DNA of 64,000 nucleotides, from assembly GCF_016801865.2 (NCBI RefSeq), contig NC_068939.1, forward strand, positions 45,966,999-46,030,998. The letters run 5' to 3'. The translations under genes and the position numbers were made by a program. The notes beneath the pieces were generated by a model. That model saw nothing but the letters and a program-made list of their open reading frames with translations. It did not search any database and was not told where the DNA came from. This stretch comes from Culex pipiens pallens (taxonomy: Eukaryota > Arthropoda > Insecta > Diptera > Culicidae). Shown here piece by piece: positions 10,961 to 21,919 of this stretch (the first letter of the stretch is position 1; each line of letters opens with the position of its first letter).

Positions 10961-13102
10961 AACGCAATCTAGACCATTATGCACTGGTGTCGATGACCCC
11001 AAAATTTTGCAGTATTATTTTTTCCTATGAAAAATGTAAAATTTCTCAATAAAAACTTGAAAAAAAAACTTTCATAATTTTACTAAAACTTTTTAGCCGT
11101 TCATCTTTTTCGCTTTAAAATCGTATCATAAAACAATCGATACACCTTTAGCTGGTTCCACCGCAACTATTGAGGTTGTGACTGTTGTGACTCTTGGACT
11201 GTTGCACCGCACATTTCTAGGTCACTATTCTTATGTAGAACGCACAACATAGAACTGCCACAGACAACTGGATTAAATCCTAATTTGAGTATATTGTTTG
11301 AATAATCTTATACAAATACAAAAAAAATGGTCAGTTTATTAAAAATTCTACCAAGTTTAAAACATTAGTTTGAAAATGCGTCCAAAGCCCCCTTTTAACA
11401 TTTCTTTGTCTGTGTTGTGAAATCCATACAAGCAGGTGCACTTAAAGTCTTCCAATTCATTTTATTTGCATATCGCCCGCCACACATTTGCGCTCGTTAC
11501 GTAATTTATGGCTTCTTCGTCGTCAGGTGGTGCCGGTTCCGCTAGCATGTTGTGGCCAAGTCGGGCCAGGCCACGGCACAGGCGACAGCATTGGCATGCC
11601 GGGGTTGATTCGGTTCTTCAGGGCGGCGCGGGTCTATTTATAGACACCACACGGTTGTTTATACTTCCGTGCGCGTCTCTATTTACGGATTATAAACACC
11701 CAATAAAAAATGTGTGTGTGTGTGTGTCAAGAACACCTGCCCGATGGTGCAACGTTTTAACGTTTAAGGTTTGAGAAGTGGAAGTTTTGGGTTCAAAACT
11801 TTAGTCGAAACATGAGATTTTTAATTGACGGTCACATCAACTTTTTGCATGCTTTATTTATGGAAGTCGTGTTTTAAAGTGTGTTGTTCCAGTATTTAAA
11901 TTATTTATCAAACTATTTATTGCATGCTTATAATTTATTAAACATAAAAAATACTTTATTTTAAAAGTGAGCTCAAAATATATACAAACAGAAATAATAT
12001 ATTAACTTGAAAATGAAAAAATCACAGACAATTGGAGAGCCTGTTTGGATACCGCACAGCGCAATTTATTAAATCCCATCCATGTTGCAAGGTCATGAAT
12101 ACAGCTCGCTGATACAGCGTCACCGTTGTGTTGACCAAGCGTGCGTTCAATTAACTCTCGACGTCCAGAAAATAATTTTCCACTCATTTCCCGATTATAA
12201 AACGGATGGACACTGGAGCTTTTCACACGTTCAAGTAAGGCCCGTCGGTCGGCGCTCTTGAAACCAATTATCAGTAACGGTGTAAAAAAAGTCAAGCACA
12301 TTCCACACATCAAGCGAGGACCTTCATTCCGTGCCTTTCTGGGTGGCTGAGGGAAATCCAATAACGCAGCATTTTACTGCATTCATATGATCCTATTTTC
12401 CCTCCCCCGGGGGGGTTTCCCCCCCCTCCCACTCGACCTCATTTCCCTCGATTTTCCTCGTCAAATTGCTGCTCGTATGTCATTGTGTGTAACACTCTCT
12501 CTTTACTCCCTGTTGGGCACATTTAAAAAAGATACTTAAGTTACCTTTAACACAATTAAATCTCTATGTTTCAATTTGTTAAAATTTCTCAAAAGAGTGA
12601 TTACAGATATTTCTTTTTCAATCTTTACTTTTTGAACTGTGTGCAGAAATTCACCTGTAATAGTTGCATATTGCACCATCATCATGCGCCCTGGTTGATG
12701 CGCCCATGGGTACAAAGCTTTCAGTAAACGGGAGATGGGAACCTGCTGGGCTGGGACCAGGAATCGTTGCTGCAGGTGTGCATGGCATAATAGGACATGC
12801 ACGCCAGGAAAAGAGGCCATCGGGTTTGGTTACATTGCATTACTATTATGAAGCTGCCAAAGTTGTACCAAGTTTATGCTGGTGTACTGGGAAGCTTGTA
12901 ATTCAAGCTGGTTCGGATTTAAGTTTATATTAAAATGTTAAAGCAATCGGCACAAACTTCATAAATTGTCATTAAGATTCTTTTCAGATACTTGTTTTGA
13001 GGAATTTTTAATCTTGGTCACTTTCAGGAGTTCCCCTGGTCATTTTTATGTTTTCACGGAGCTCGATCTGAACATTCCAGAAAATTCAATTTTTTAACCA
13101 AT
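10961..13102. other. No identified gene; GC-rich island at about 11480-11760
   Basis: Most of this is AT-rich. The island near 11480-11760 is unusually GC-rich for the neighbourhood, carries a TATTTATAGA box-like stretch near 11635 and is followed by a short (TG)n near 11710. It might be regulatory. Overlapping open frames on both strands exist at 12002-12361 (-, 119 codons), 12536-12820 (-) and 12664-12933 (+). I recognise none of them; they may be remnants of mobile elements. A C/G homopolymer patch lies near 12406-12430. Confidence 0.5.
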
Positions 13103-15072
13103 TTTTAAACCATCTGAGCAGTTCTCTCAGATTTCGGTCATTCTATTTTTTTTTGTATTTTTTAATCCGACTGAAACTTTTTTGGTGCCTTCGGTATGCC
13201 CAAAGAAGCCATTTTGCATCATTAGTTTGTCCATATCATTTTCCATACAAATTTGGCAGCTGTCCATACAAAAATGATGTATGAAAATTCAAAAATCTGT
13301 ATCTTTTGAAGGAATTTTTTGATCGATTTGGTGTCTTCGGCAAAGTTGTAGGTATGGATATGGACTACACTGAAAAAAAAATGATACGCGGTAAAAATTT
13401 TTTTGGTGATTTTTTATTTTAGTTTTTGTTACTAAAACTTGATTTGCAAAAACACTATTTTAATTTTTTTTTTCATTTTTTGATATGTTTAAGAAGACAT
13501 CAATGCCAACTTTTCAGAAATTTCCAGGTTGTGCAAAAAATCTTTGACCGTGCTATGAATTTTTTAATCAATACTGATTTTTTTTAAAAATCGAAATATT
13601 GGTCGCAAACATTTTTCAACTTCGTTTTTCGATGTAAAATCAAATTTGCAATCAAAAAGTACGCTGGTGAAATTTTGATAAAGTGCACCGTTTTCAAGTT
13701 AAATCCATTTTTAGGTGACTTTTTGAAAATAGTCGCAGTTTTTCACTTTTTAAAATTAGTGCCCATGTTTGCCCAATTTTGAAAAAAAATATTTTTGAAA
13801 AGTTGAGAAAATTCTCTATATTTTGCTTTTTTGGACTTTTTTGATACGACCCTTAGTTGCTGAGATATTGCCATGCAAAGGTTTAAAAACATGAAAATTG
13901 ATGTTTTCCAAGTCTCACCCAAACAACCCACCATTTTCTAACATCGATATCTCAGCCTCTAATGGTCCGATTTACAATGTTAAAACATGAAACATTCATG
14001 AAATTTTGCGATCTTTTCGAAAAAAATATTTTCAACATTTTTAAACCAAGACTAACATTTTAAAAGGGCGTAATATTTACTATTGACTGGCCCTCTTGAA
14101 ATGTTAGTCTTGATTTTTTTTTGAAAATATTGTTTTCGAAAAGATTGGAAAATTTCACGAATGTTTCATATTTTGACATTGTTAATCGGACCATTAGTTG
14201 CTGAGATATCGACGTTAGAAAATGGTGGGTTGTTTGGGGGTGAGACTTGTAAAACATCAATTTTTATGTTTTTAAACCTTTGCATGGCAATATCTCATCA
14301 ACTAAGTATCGTATCAACAAAGTCCAAAAAAGCAAAATATAGAGAATTGTCTCAGCATTTCAAAAATATTTTTTTCAGAGGTGTGCAAACATGTGCACTA
14401 ATTAAAAAAAAATTAAAACTGCGACTATTTTCCAAAAAGTAAACTAAAAATGGCTTTGACTTGAAAACGGTGCACTTTATCTAAATTTCAGTAAAATAAT
14501 TTTGGATTGAAAATTTGATTTTCCATCGAAAAATGAAGTTAAAAATTTTTGCGACCAATATTTCGTTTTTTTTTTTTAAATCAGTATTGATTGAAAAATT
14601 CATAACTCGGTCAAAGATTTTTTGCACAACCTGGAAATTTCTGAAAAGTTGGCATTAGATGTTTTCTAAAACATATCAAAAAATGAAAAAAATTAAAAAT
14701 AGTGTTTTTTGCAAATCAAGTTTTAGTCACAAAAAGTAAAATAAAAAATCACCAAAAAAATTTTTACCGTGTATCATTTTTTTTCAGTGTAGTCCATATC
14801 CATACCTACAACTTTGCCTAAGACACCAAATCGATCAAAAAATTCCTTCAAAAGATACAGATTTTTGAATTTTCATACATCGTTTTTGTATGAACAGCTG
14901 CCAAATTTGTATGGAAAATTATATGGACAAACTAATGATGCAAAATGGCTCCTTTGGGCATACCGAAGGCACCAAAAAAGTTTCAGTCGGATTAAAAAAT
15001 ACAAAAATTAAAATTCTAAAAAAAGACCGATTTCGTAGAGAATTGCTCATCTTTGAGTCTTGGTTTGATGAT
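13103..15072. repeat. Giant palindrome (foldback), arms of about 1 kb
   Basis: The sequence from about 13103 to 14070 is matched in reverse complement by about 14085-15072. The outer parts (CGGTATGCCCAAAGAAGCC near 13190 against GGGCATACCGAAGGCACC near 14955), middle parts (ACCGTTTTCAAG near 13690 against CTTGAAAACGGTGCAC near 14460) and inner parts (around AACATTTTAAAAGGGCGTAA at the centre) all pair. The spacer is only about 15-30 bp. Open frames of 60-90 codons inside are by-products. Relatives occur near 31850, 36300, 57480 and 63290. It lies upstream of the first visible oxidase exon and so is probably transcribed as intron. Confidence 0.9.
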
Positions 15073-15808
15073 TTACTTGTAAATAGGCAAAAGTTAATGA
15101 TTGAAGTTTGTACAAAAAACGACCAATAAAAAACAAATACTTAGCAAAGCAAAGACAAATAAAAATACCAAAAAAAGAAAAACAGAAAACAAGAGAAATA
15201 AAGTTTTCGTTGAATGAAAGTTGCACAAAATGACTTCCTAAATACAATAAAAATTAAAAAAAATCTAAGAAAACAGCAGGTGATGATTAATACTTTTTAA
15301 TACGCAACTTATTTGAGAATACAAAATGGTTCTTTGGCTCTAGTCGATTTTTGTTGGAACGATGATATAATTTTCAAAAATGTTGGAAAAAACTTCAACT
15401 AAAAGTGTATGATTTGTTCCTTGCTTTCGCTTTTTTCAGCGATGATAAAATCAACGGAATGGGGGAAAATATGAAAATTACAAATAGGAAAATCCTCAGG
15501 CCATTTTGCTGCCATTCTGTTTGTCGCCGGACAAAATATCATTAGTCATGTAATGTGTACACAGTACGTCCATTTGTTGCTTTCTCTGTCCTCTATTCTC
15601 GTTCTTCATTGATGGAGGTCCTTTTTTGCTGCCTCCCTTCATCGCCGCTTGTGGACACAAAATTAGAACCTTAGTGGGGCAAACGTTGACCATTAAACCC
15701 GTCGTAAATTTTCCTCAGCTTTAATTATTTCCGCACCACCATTCATTCTGTTTATTTCTTTCTTTGCTTCTTTTTACTTTTTCTTTCCCCTCTTTCATAA
15801 CCGCACAG
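15073..15808 (+). other. Probable intron upstream of the first visible oxidase exon
   Basis: There is no repeat similarity that I can see. The segment ends in a pyrimidine-rich tract and the acceptor CCGCACAG immediately before 15809. Open frames at 15047-15247 and 15496-15693 have no recognisable content. The exon encoding the FAD-binding N terminus was looked for here and further upstream and was not found. Confidence 0.6.
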
Positions 15809-18800
15809 AAAATGGATTTCCGATGCGTACCGCTACTGGGACGAAATCCGGAAGACGGCGGATGCGGCCGAAGCCGGAGTGGCCCAACTGTCCGGCTACA
15901 TCTTTTCCAGCATCGATCCGGGCATCGTGAGGGTGAGTGAGCTTTTCCATTTTTCCGTTCCTTTTCCGCTCAGAATTTTCATTCGCCTTCATCCTCCCCG
16001 CGCTAGTACATCCCATCTGAGTTGGTAATCCATCCCCGGACTCGGGTTTTTGGGGTATTGTTTGAGCTCTACTTAAAGTCTGGTCGCCGGATAGAAGAAG
16101 ACTTTGGTAAGCGTTTCAAGTGATGCATCATGGTGATGCTTCGGAAAGGAAACCGGATTAGTTTGGTGGGACAGATGGGAGTTTTCCTCTCCTTTCCTTA
16201 AAAGGTTTCTTTCACAAAGTTTGGGATAATTGGTTACCCAAGGGGGGGTTGGGAGAGTTGGTACGTATAAGAAGCATGAAAGATTAATGGGAGTGACTCC
16301 AACAAAAGTTTCTAATTGTGTCACATTAGAGGAAATTCAATTGTATCTTTTGTGTGGAAGACTTTTCCATCCTTATAAGTTTTATCAATGTGTTTGTGAG
16401 GTATACGAAAGAGTGATATTGAATTAACAATAAAATAATTAATTATTCAAATATTCCGACAATTTTAAGACTTTTATAATATTTTTCTGCATGATCGTTT
16501 TTAAAATAAAAATTCTATCTAAAGTTCGTTTATAATCCTTTTGCCAGTAATCTCAAATAAGTAATAAATTCCAGTGATTGATTTACCATGTGTCAAGTTA
16601 TCAACCCATATTGACAAGACGCAAAAAATCGAATTTTAAATAAAATCTAAATTTAAAAAAAGAAAACAAAACAACAGAATAACAGAACAACAGAACAACA
16701 GAACAACAGAACAACAGAACAACAGAACAACAGAACAACAGAACAACAGAACAACAGAACAACAGAACAACAGAACAACAGAACAACAGAACAACAGAAC
16801 AACAGAACAACAGAACAACAGAACAACAGAACAAAAGAACAACAGAACAACAGAACAACAGAACAACAGAACAACAGAACAACAGAACAACAGAACAACA
16901 GAACAACAGAACAACAGAACAACAGAACAACAGAACAACAGAACAACAGAACAACAGAACAACAGAACAACAGAACAACAGAACAACAGAACAACAGAAC
17001 AACAGAACAACAGAACAACAGAACAACAGAACAACAGAACAACAGAACAACAGAACAACAGAACAACAGAACAACAGAACAACAGAACAACAGAACAACA
17101 GAACAACAGAACAACAGAACAACAGAACAACAGAACAACAGAACAACAGAACAACAGAACAACAGAACAACAGAACAACAGAACAACATAACAACAGAAC
17201 AACAGAACAACAGAACAACAGAACAACAGAACAAAAGAACAACAGAACAACAGAACAACAGAACAACAGAACAACAGAACAACAGAACAACAGAACAACA
17301 GAACAACAGAACAACAGAACAACAGAACAACAGAACAACAGAACAACAGAACAACAGAACAACAGAACAACAGAACAACAGAACAACAGAACAACAGAAC
17401 AACAGAACAACAGAACAACAGAACAACAGAACAACAGAACAACAGAACAACAGAACAACAGAACAACAGAACAACAGAACAACAGAACAACAGAACAACA
17501 GAACAACAGAACAACAGAACAACAGAACAACAGAACAACAGAACAACAGAACAACAGAACAACAGAACAACAGAGCAAAAGACAACACACAAACAACAAA
17601 AGACAAAACACGAAAGACAACATTTGAATGGAAATCCACGGCCGAAATATTTTTTTTCCAATTCAAGGTACAATTCGCAAAAAACATATTTTAAAAAATA
17701 TAATAACTCCAAGCAGTTTCAACCAACTGATTGCATAGAAATGTGATTTGATGGTCTATCAAGAAAAAATAGTTTTAAGTTTCAAAATCATGCTCAACAG
17801 TTGAAAAAAAAAGTAAAAAAAAAGTTTCCTCCCAGCATGACTCCACAAAAAGCTTTCCCAGAAATCAACTCTAAACTGTTTGCCTTTCATCAAGAACTAA
17901 TAAGAAGCTTATTCCCGTTCATCGCAATACAAAACCACAACTTTTCCTTTCAATTTGGCATCCCAGTTTGCAGTTGGCAAGTCCATTCACCAGGCTGCTC
18001 CACCTCACCGCAACCATCAATCACTATTTTGGTTTCCGGGGCGGAAAGTGATGCATCATCATCGGGACTTGTTTTGCTTCTCCTATTTCAGAACCACTAC
18101 ATCGAGCAGATTGTCCCCGTTTATCGGGCCGCCACCGAGCAGGAACTGACGCTCTGTCCGGGGGAGTGGAAGTACGGATCGTTTTTCACCACGGTGCTGG
18201 CCGAATGTCGGCTGTTTCAGCCGTGGGCCACCAAGAAGTGAGTTTAAATTTGGGGTTTTCTTTTGAATGAATTTATTATTTTTTCTCTGAAGATTCTTAG
18301 CCAACGGTGGCCGCATCCTAACGCAGAAGGTTGAAAGCTTCCAAGACCTTGCCTCAAGCTCCAAGTACGACGTGGTGGTCAACTGCACCGGCATGGGCGC
18401 CAAAAAGCTCTGCTCCGACTACAAGCTGGTCCCCATCCGGGGCCAGGTCATCAAGGTCAAAGCCCCCTGGGTGAAAACCGCATTCTACGCCGATTACGAC
18501 ACCTACATCATCCCGGGCTTCCAAGGGGTGACCCTGGGCGGTTGTCGGAACTTTGACAGCTTCAACACGTTGCCCTGCAAGTACGACTCCGGTGCGATCC
18601 GGGAACGGTGCGAGAAGCTGCTGCCCAGCTTGAAGGGTGCACCGGTTATTCGGGAAGCGGTCGGTTTGAGACCACATCGGGATCCGGTGCGCGTTGAGGT
18701 GGAACTGATGGGCAGTGAGAGTGGGGGAAGAAAGTTGAAGGTGGTGCACAACTATGGCCATGGAGGGTATGGGGTGACGACGGCACCCGGAACGGCCATT

Positions 18801-18851
18801 TATGCGGCACAGCTGGTAGGGGATGTGCTGAAGAGTAACAGCAAGCTGTAA
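15809..18851 (+). CDS. D-aspartate / D-amino-acid oxidase, 3' three exons (N terminus outside window)
   Basis: FAD-dependent oxidative deamination of D-amino acids to 2-oxo acids, ammonia and hydrogen peroxide in peroxisomes. Exons: 15809-15932, 18092-18237 and 18293-18851, all with GT...AG introns; a Lys codon is split across the last junction. The joined part is about 275 residues, so roughly the first 60-70, including the GxGxxG dinucleotide-binding motif, are missing. Visible family marks: KWISDAYRYWD at the start; VVVNCTGMGAKKL (about 117-129); PIRGQV; TYIIPGF with the substrate-pocket Tyr (about 161); GLRPHRDPVRVE with the substrate-carboxylate Arg (about 216); and the DAO signature HNYGHGGYG...G..A (about 242-258). 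The C terminus is SKL, a type 1 peroxisomal signal. The GLRP context favours D-aspartate oxidase, but D-amino-acid oxidase is not excluded. The first visible intron holds the octamer satellite. Confidence 0.93.
15933..16669 (+). other. Intron of the oxidase gene, 5' part
   Basis: This starts with the donor GTGAGTGAG directly after the first visible exon. It contains no exon-like sequence; overlapping frames at 16073-16324 (-) and 16230-16427 (+) lack recognisable content. It grades into AT-rich sequence and then the octamer array. Confidence 0.7.
16670..17573. repeat. 8-bp satellite (GAACAACA)n, about 110 copies
   Basis: An almost perfect tandem array of the octamer GAACAACA spans about 900 bp of an oxidase-gene intron. 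Variant units are few: AAAAG in place of ACAG at about 16833 and 17233, a CATAA variant near 17189, and degenerate ends. Because 8 is not a multiple of 3 and the unit has no stop on the reverse strand, all three reverse frames stay open for more than 340 codons with an 8-residue Cys/Ser/Val/Leu/Phe period. Those frames are artefacts, not genes. Confidence 0.97.
17574..18091 (+). other. Intron of the oxidase gene, 3' part
   Basis: AT-rich sequence passes into a pyrimidine-rich acceptor TTCTCCTATTTCAG ending at 18091. The open frame at 17801-18241 is simply exon 18092-18237 extended upstream through the intron; its N-terminal half is not coding. Confidence 0.7.
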
Positions 18852-18871
18852 ATTTGATTGGTTTTGGTTGA

Positions 18872-18877
18872 AATAAA
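18872..18877 (+). terminator. Poly(A) signal of the oxidase gene
   Basis: AATAAA lies 20 bp after the TAA stop codon. The 3' UTR is therefore probably very short, with cleavage expected around 18890-18905. Confidence 0.75.
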
Positions 18878-18879
18878 AT

Positions 18880-19425
18880 GCATTCCAGGTTGTTCTTAAA
18901 TTTTACCTTTTCATTTGAAACAAATTTGCCCATAAATATATTTTATCTTCCAAAATATCATGTTCAAAATATGCATTTAAATACATATTATTAAATAATG
19001 CTAGCCAATTTGACAGATTTTGAGCTGATTTATTTCATATCACACTCCTGTTTCTACCATTTTTCCTCCATGCATTCTTTTTACTTACAATGAAATTAGA
19101 AGTGCAATCAGTTCAGATTATTGGTTACCATTTTAAAAATACATTTTAAAGTATTTTTTTTTCGCCCTATTGAAAAATAATACGGAAATATGTTCGGCGT
19201 GAATAAAAAAAAAAATAAATACAGACGTTATAATGTCTTAGCTTCGGCTAGACATATTCTAAAATTGGAACGATACAGACGTTATAAAATACAGTGTAAA
19301 CTGTTTAACGATAAATTTTCCAGACTTTTTAATAGGCAGAGAACCTTAAATTATACTTTTGTTTGCCTGATAAATATATCTGAGCAATTCCAGACCAAAA
19401 CAGGAATTTTTTAGGTACTTTTTTC
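18880..19425. other. Intergenic AT-rich DNA downstream of the oxidase gene
   Basis: No gene or clear mobile-element end is visible. A short local direct repeat, ACAGACGTTATAA, occurs near 19222 and 19275. Confidence 0.55.
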
Positions 19426-21367
19426 TCGACCCTCTCCGATTTCAATGAAACTTTGTAGACATGTTATCCTAGGCATATATAAGCCATTTTTGTGTATATG
19501 GAGCCAGTTACATTCGATAATGAAATTTGAGAAGGGCGTAAGTGTTTTAAATATTTTTGTATTTTGTAATTTAAATATTTCTGTATCTCGAAGCCGTTGC
19601 ATCGTATCAAAAAGTGGTCAATGACAAACTTGTAGGAAATTTGACGGGCTTTCCGAAAAAAATACACTGAAAGAAAAAAACACTCCACTTTTATGAGATT
19701 TTTTGATTTTTAAGTTTGAAAGTCAACTTTGAAGGTGAGCCCACGATTTTTTTTCGTTCAAAATTTTTGTCAAAATAGCCTAAGATGTTTCAAAAAGACT
19801 CACGAAAAATGCAGGATGGAGCAACTCACCTAAAAAAATACAAAAATCATTTACTGAAACTGTTTTTTTTGAAAAGTGCTCTAAACGTCAAAATTTTCAA
19901 AAGCCGAATATGGGAATCGATTCTCCAGACAATTTTACATAAAAGTCTCCATATTGACAATTGTCCTAAGTCCAATCCTTGTGAAGTTACAGCGGTTTTA
20001 AAAATAAAAATGTTGAAAAAATAGGTTTTTTGATGGTTTTTGACAATTTCTATATGACAGACTTGATTTTTCAGTCTCGAAAATATTTTTACCGGAAAGC
20101 TCGTCCAATTTCCCATAAGTTTGTCTGTGACCACATTTCAATTGGATGTATGGGCTTACAGATATAAGCTAATTTACTATCCAGGTTACTACACTACACT
20201 GAAAAAATATTATGTTTTCAGTTATGACGTTATGAGCAATGTTATAAGCTTATATGTGTAAGCCCATACATCTTTCCTCCAGTTAGTATAACTCGCCTTC
20301 ACACAAAGCCGTCGTTTCTGGTTGCACCGGAAGCAAAGCAAGATCGCCCCAGCAGCTGGACACCGAGTTGCGGCTGAGGACAAAACGCAAAGGCCAGCAG
20401 AGCCAACCAAGACCCCTACACAATCCCCCTTCCCATCCCATGCCTTGTCTTTAACATCAATCCCTTCCCTACTAACCCCGAGTAGGCCGCGGGTAATCGG
20501 CTCCCCTCCCACTAACATTTACACACAAGATCCTCTGTAATTATTAAGTTTTTTGTAATTACAAAAGCCGACTCGGTCCTAACCAGGTCCCAGTACCGAA
20601 AAGGACCTAATAAAAATAATTTTATGAAAAAAAAAAAAGCCCATACATCCAATTGAAATGTGGTCACAGACAAACTTATGGGAAATTGGACGAGCTTTCC
20701 GGTAAAAATATTTTCGAGACTGAAAAATCAAGTCTGTCATATAGAAATTGTCAAAAACCATCAAAAAACCTATTTTTTCAACATTTTTATTTTTAAAACC
20801 GCTGTAACTTCACAAGGATTGGACTTAGGACAATGGTCAATATGGAGACTTTTATGTAAAATTGTCTGGAGAATCGATTCCCATATTCGGCTTTTGAAAA
20901 TTTTGACGTTTAGAGCACTTTTCAAAAAAACAGTTTCAGTAAATGATTTTTGTATTTTTTTAGGTGAGTTGCTCCATCCTGCATTTTTTGTGAGTCTTTT
21001 TGTAACATCTTAGGCTATTTTGACAAAAATTTTGAACGAAAAAAAATCGTGGGCTCACCTTCAAATTTGACTTTTAAACATTAAAATCAAAAAATCTCAT
21101 AAAAGTTGAGTGTTTTTTTCTTTCAGTGTATTTTTTTCGGAAAGCCCGTCAAATTTCCTACAAGTTTGTCTTTGACCACTTTTTGATACGATGCAACGGC
21201 TTCGAGATACAGCAATATTTAAATTACAAAATACAAAAATATTTAAAACACTTACGCCCTTCTCAAATGTCATTATCGAATGTAACTGGCTCCATATACA
21301 CAAAAATGGCTTATATATGCCTAGGATAACATGTCTACAAAGTTTCATTGAAATCGGAGAGGGTCGG
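19426..21367. repeat. Giant palindrome, arms of about 0.74 kb, right arm interrupted
   Basis: The left arm is about 19426-20169. The right arm runs from about 20248 to 21367 and contains the 365-bp retro-insert at 20273-20637. Outer ends CGACCCTCTCCGATTTC and GAAATCGGAGAGGGTCG pair, as do the inner ends around TGTATGGGCTTACA. Without the insert the spacer is about 78 bp. The arms are nearly identical; open frames of up to 117 codons simply mirror each other. A diverged single arm is at 9990-10960. Confidence 0.9.
20273..20637 (+). mobile_element. 3' end of a non-LTR retrotransposon with poly(A) tail
   Basis: AGCCCATACATC at 20261-20272 and 20638-20649 is the target duplication. The 365-bp insert ends in a run of about 12 A. 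Its last 100 bp (CCGACTCGGTCCTAACCAGG ... GGACCTAATAAAA) recur on the minus strand at about 24508-24608. No reverse-transcriptase coding remains, consistent with 5' truncation. The clade is not determined; a Jockey-clade element would be an ordinary guess in mosquitoes. Confidence 0.85.
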
Positions 21368-21693
21368 GTACAACCGATTCCCTATTTGACATGGAATTGA
21401 TCATCTACCAAATTTTGTTTTTTTTTAAATATTTATTTTGAATGCAAGTTTTGTTTCAGTTAGTGTGATTTTTAAATAATATTTGATTTTCTATCATCTT
21501 TCTAATGAACTTCTCCTTTTTGACAATATGCAATTTTTTGACAAAAACCTTTCTAAATGAACACAAACACTGAAATAAAAAAAATCAAATTTAAATCTAC
21601 TACTTGAACAAAATCATCACACATTGGTTAAATGACTAAAAAACTCTCAAATTGTATTTTTCACACTAAAATTGATTTTTTGCAGGATCTTCT
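21368..21693. other. AT-rich spacer, nothing recognised
   Basis: Low-complexity AT-rich DNA between the palindrome and the next MITE. No open frame of note. Confidence 0.5.
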
Positions 21694-21919
21694 AGTACTG
21701 TAATCTGGGGTGAACTGGGACTACAGTCTGAATTGGGACATTGGGTTTTAGATCACTTGGAAGCTTGAAATTCGGCAATCGATGCACTATTTTTTGCAAT
21801 TTTGTGTCTGTTCTATCCGAAACCAATTAAAAAACATCCAAATATTGTATAGTAATGAAGCTAAAATGTCTGTTCCAATTCGGCCCATGTGTACCAATTT
21901 TCCCTGGATGACGGTACTA
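21694..21919. mobile_element. MITE with GTAATCTGGGGTGAA-type ends, copy 1
   Basis: The left end CTAGTACTGTAATCTGGGGT and the right end GACGGTACTAG form partial terminal inverted repeats. The interior alternates GAATTGGGAC-type phrases. A second copy lies at about 26146-26363 (TAAACTGGGGTCAATCGGGA ... CACCCCAGATTACGGTAC). It is about 225 bp long with no coding. The target duplication could not be fixed. Confidence 0.6.

Noticed and set aside
13743..15129. Mirror-image open frames of 60-93 codons on both strands
   Set aside because: Produced by the palindrome; no codon bias or domain, and they differ between diverged copies of the family.
16601..17712. Three overlapping reverse-strand open frames of 340-358 codons rich in Cys, Val and Leu
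   Set aside because: They are the three frames of the 8-bp satellite; the unit has no reverse-strand stop codon. Intronic, no non-repeat core.
17801..18091. Upstream half of the 146-codon frame ending at 18241, as an extension of the oxidase exon
   Set aside because: A strong polypyrimidine acceptor ends at 18091, the preceding residues match nothing in the family, and the previous exon joins in phase at 18092.
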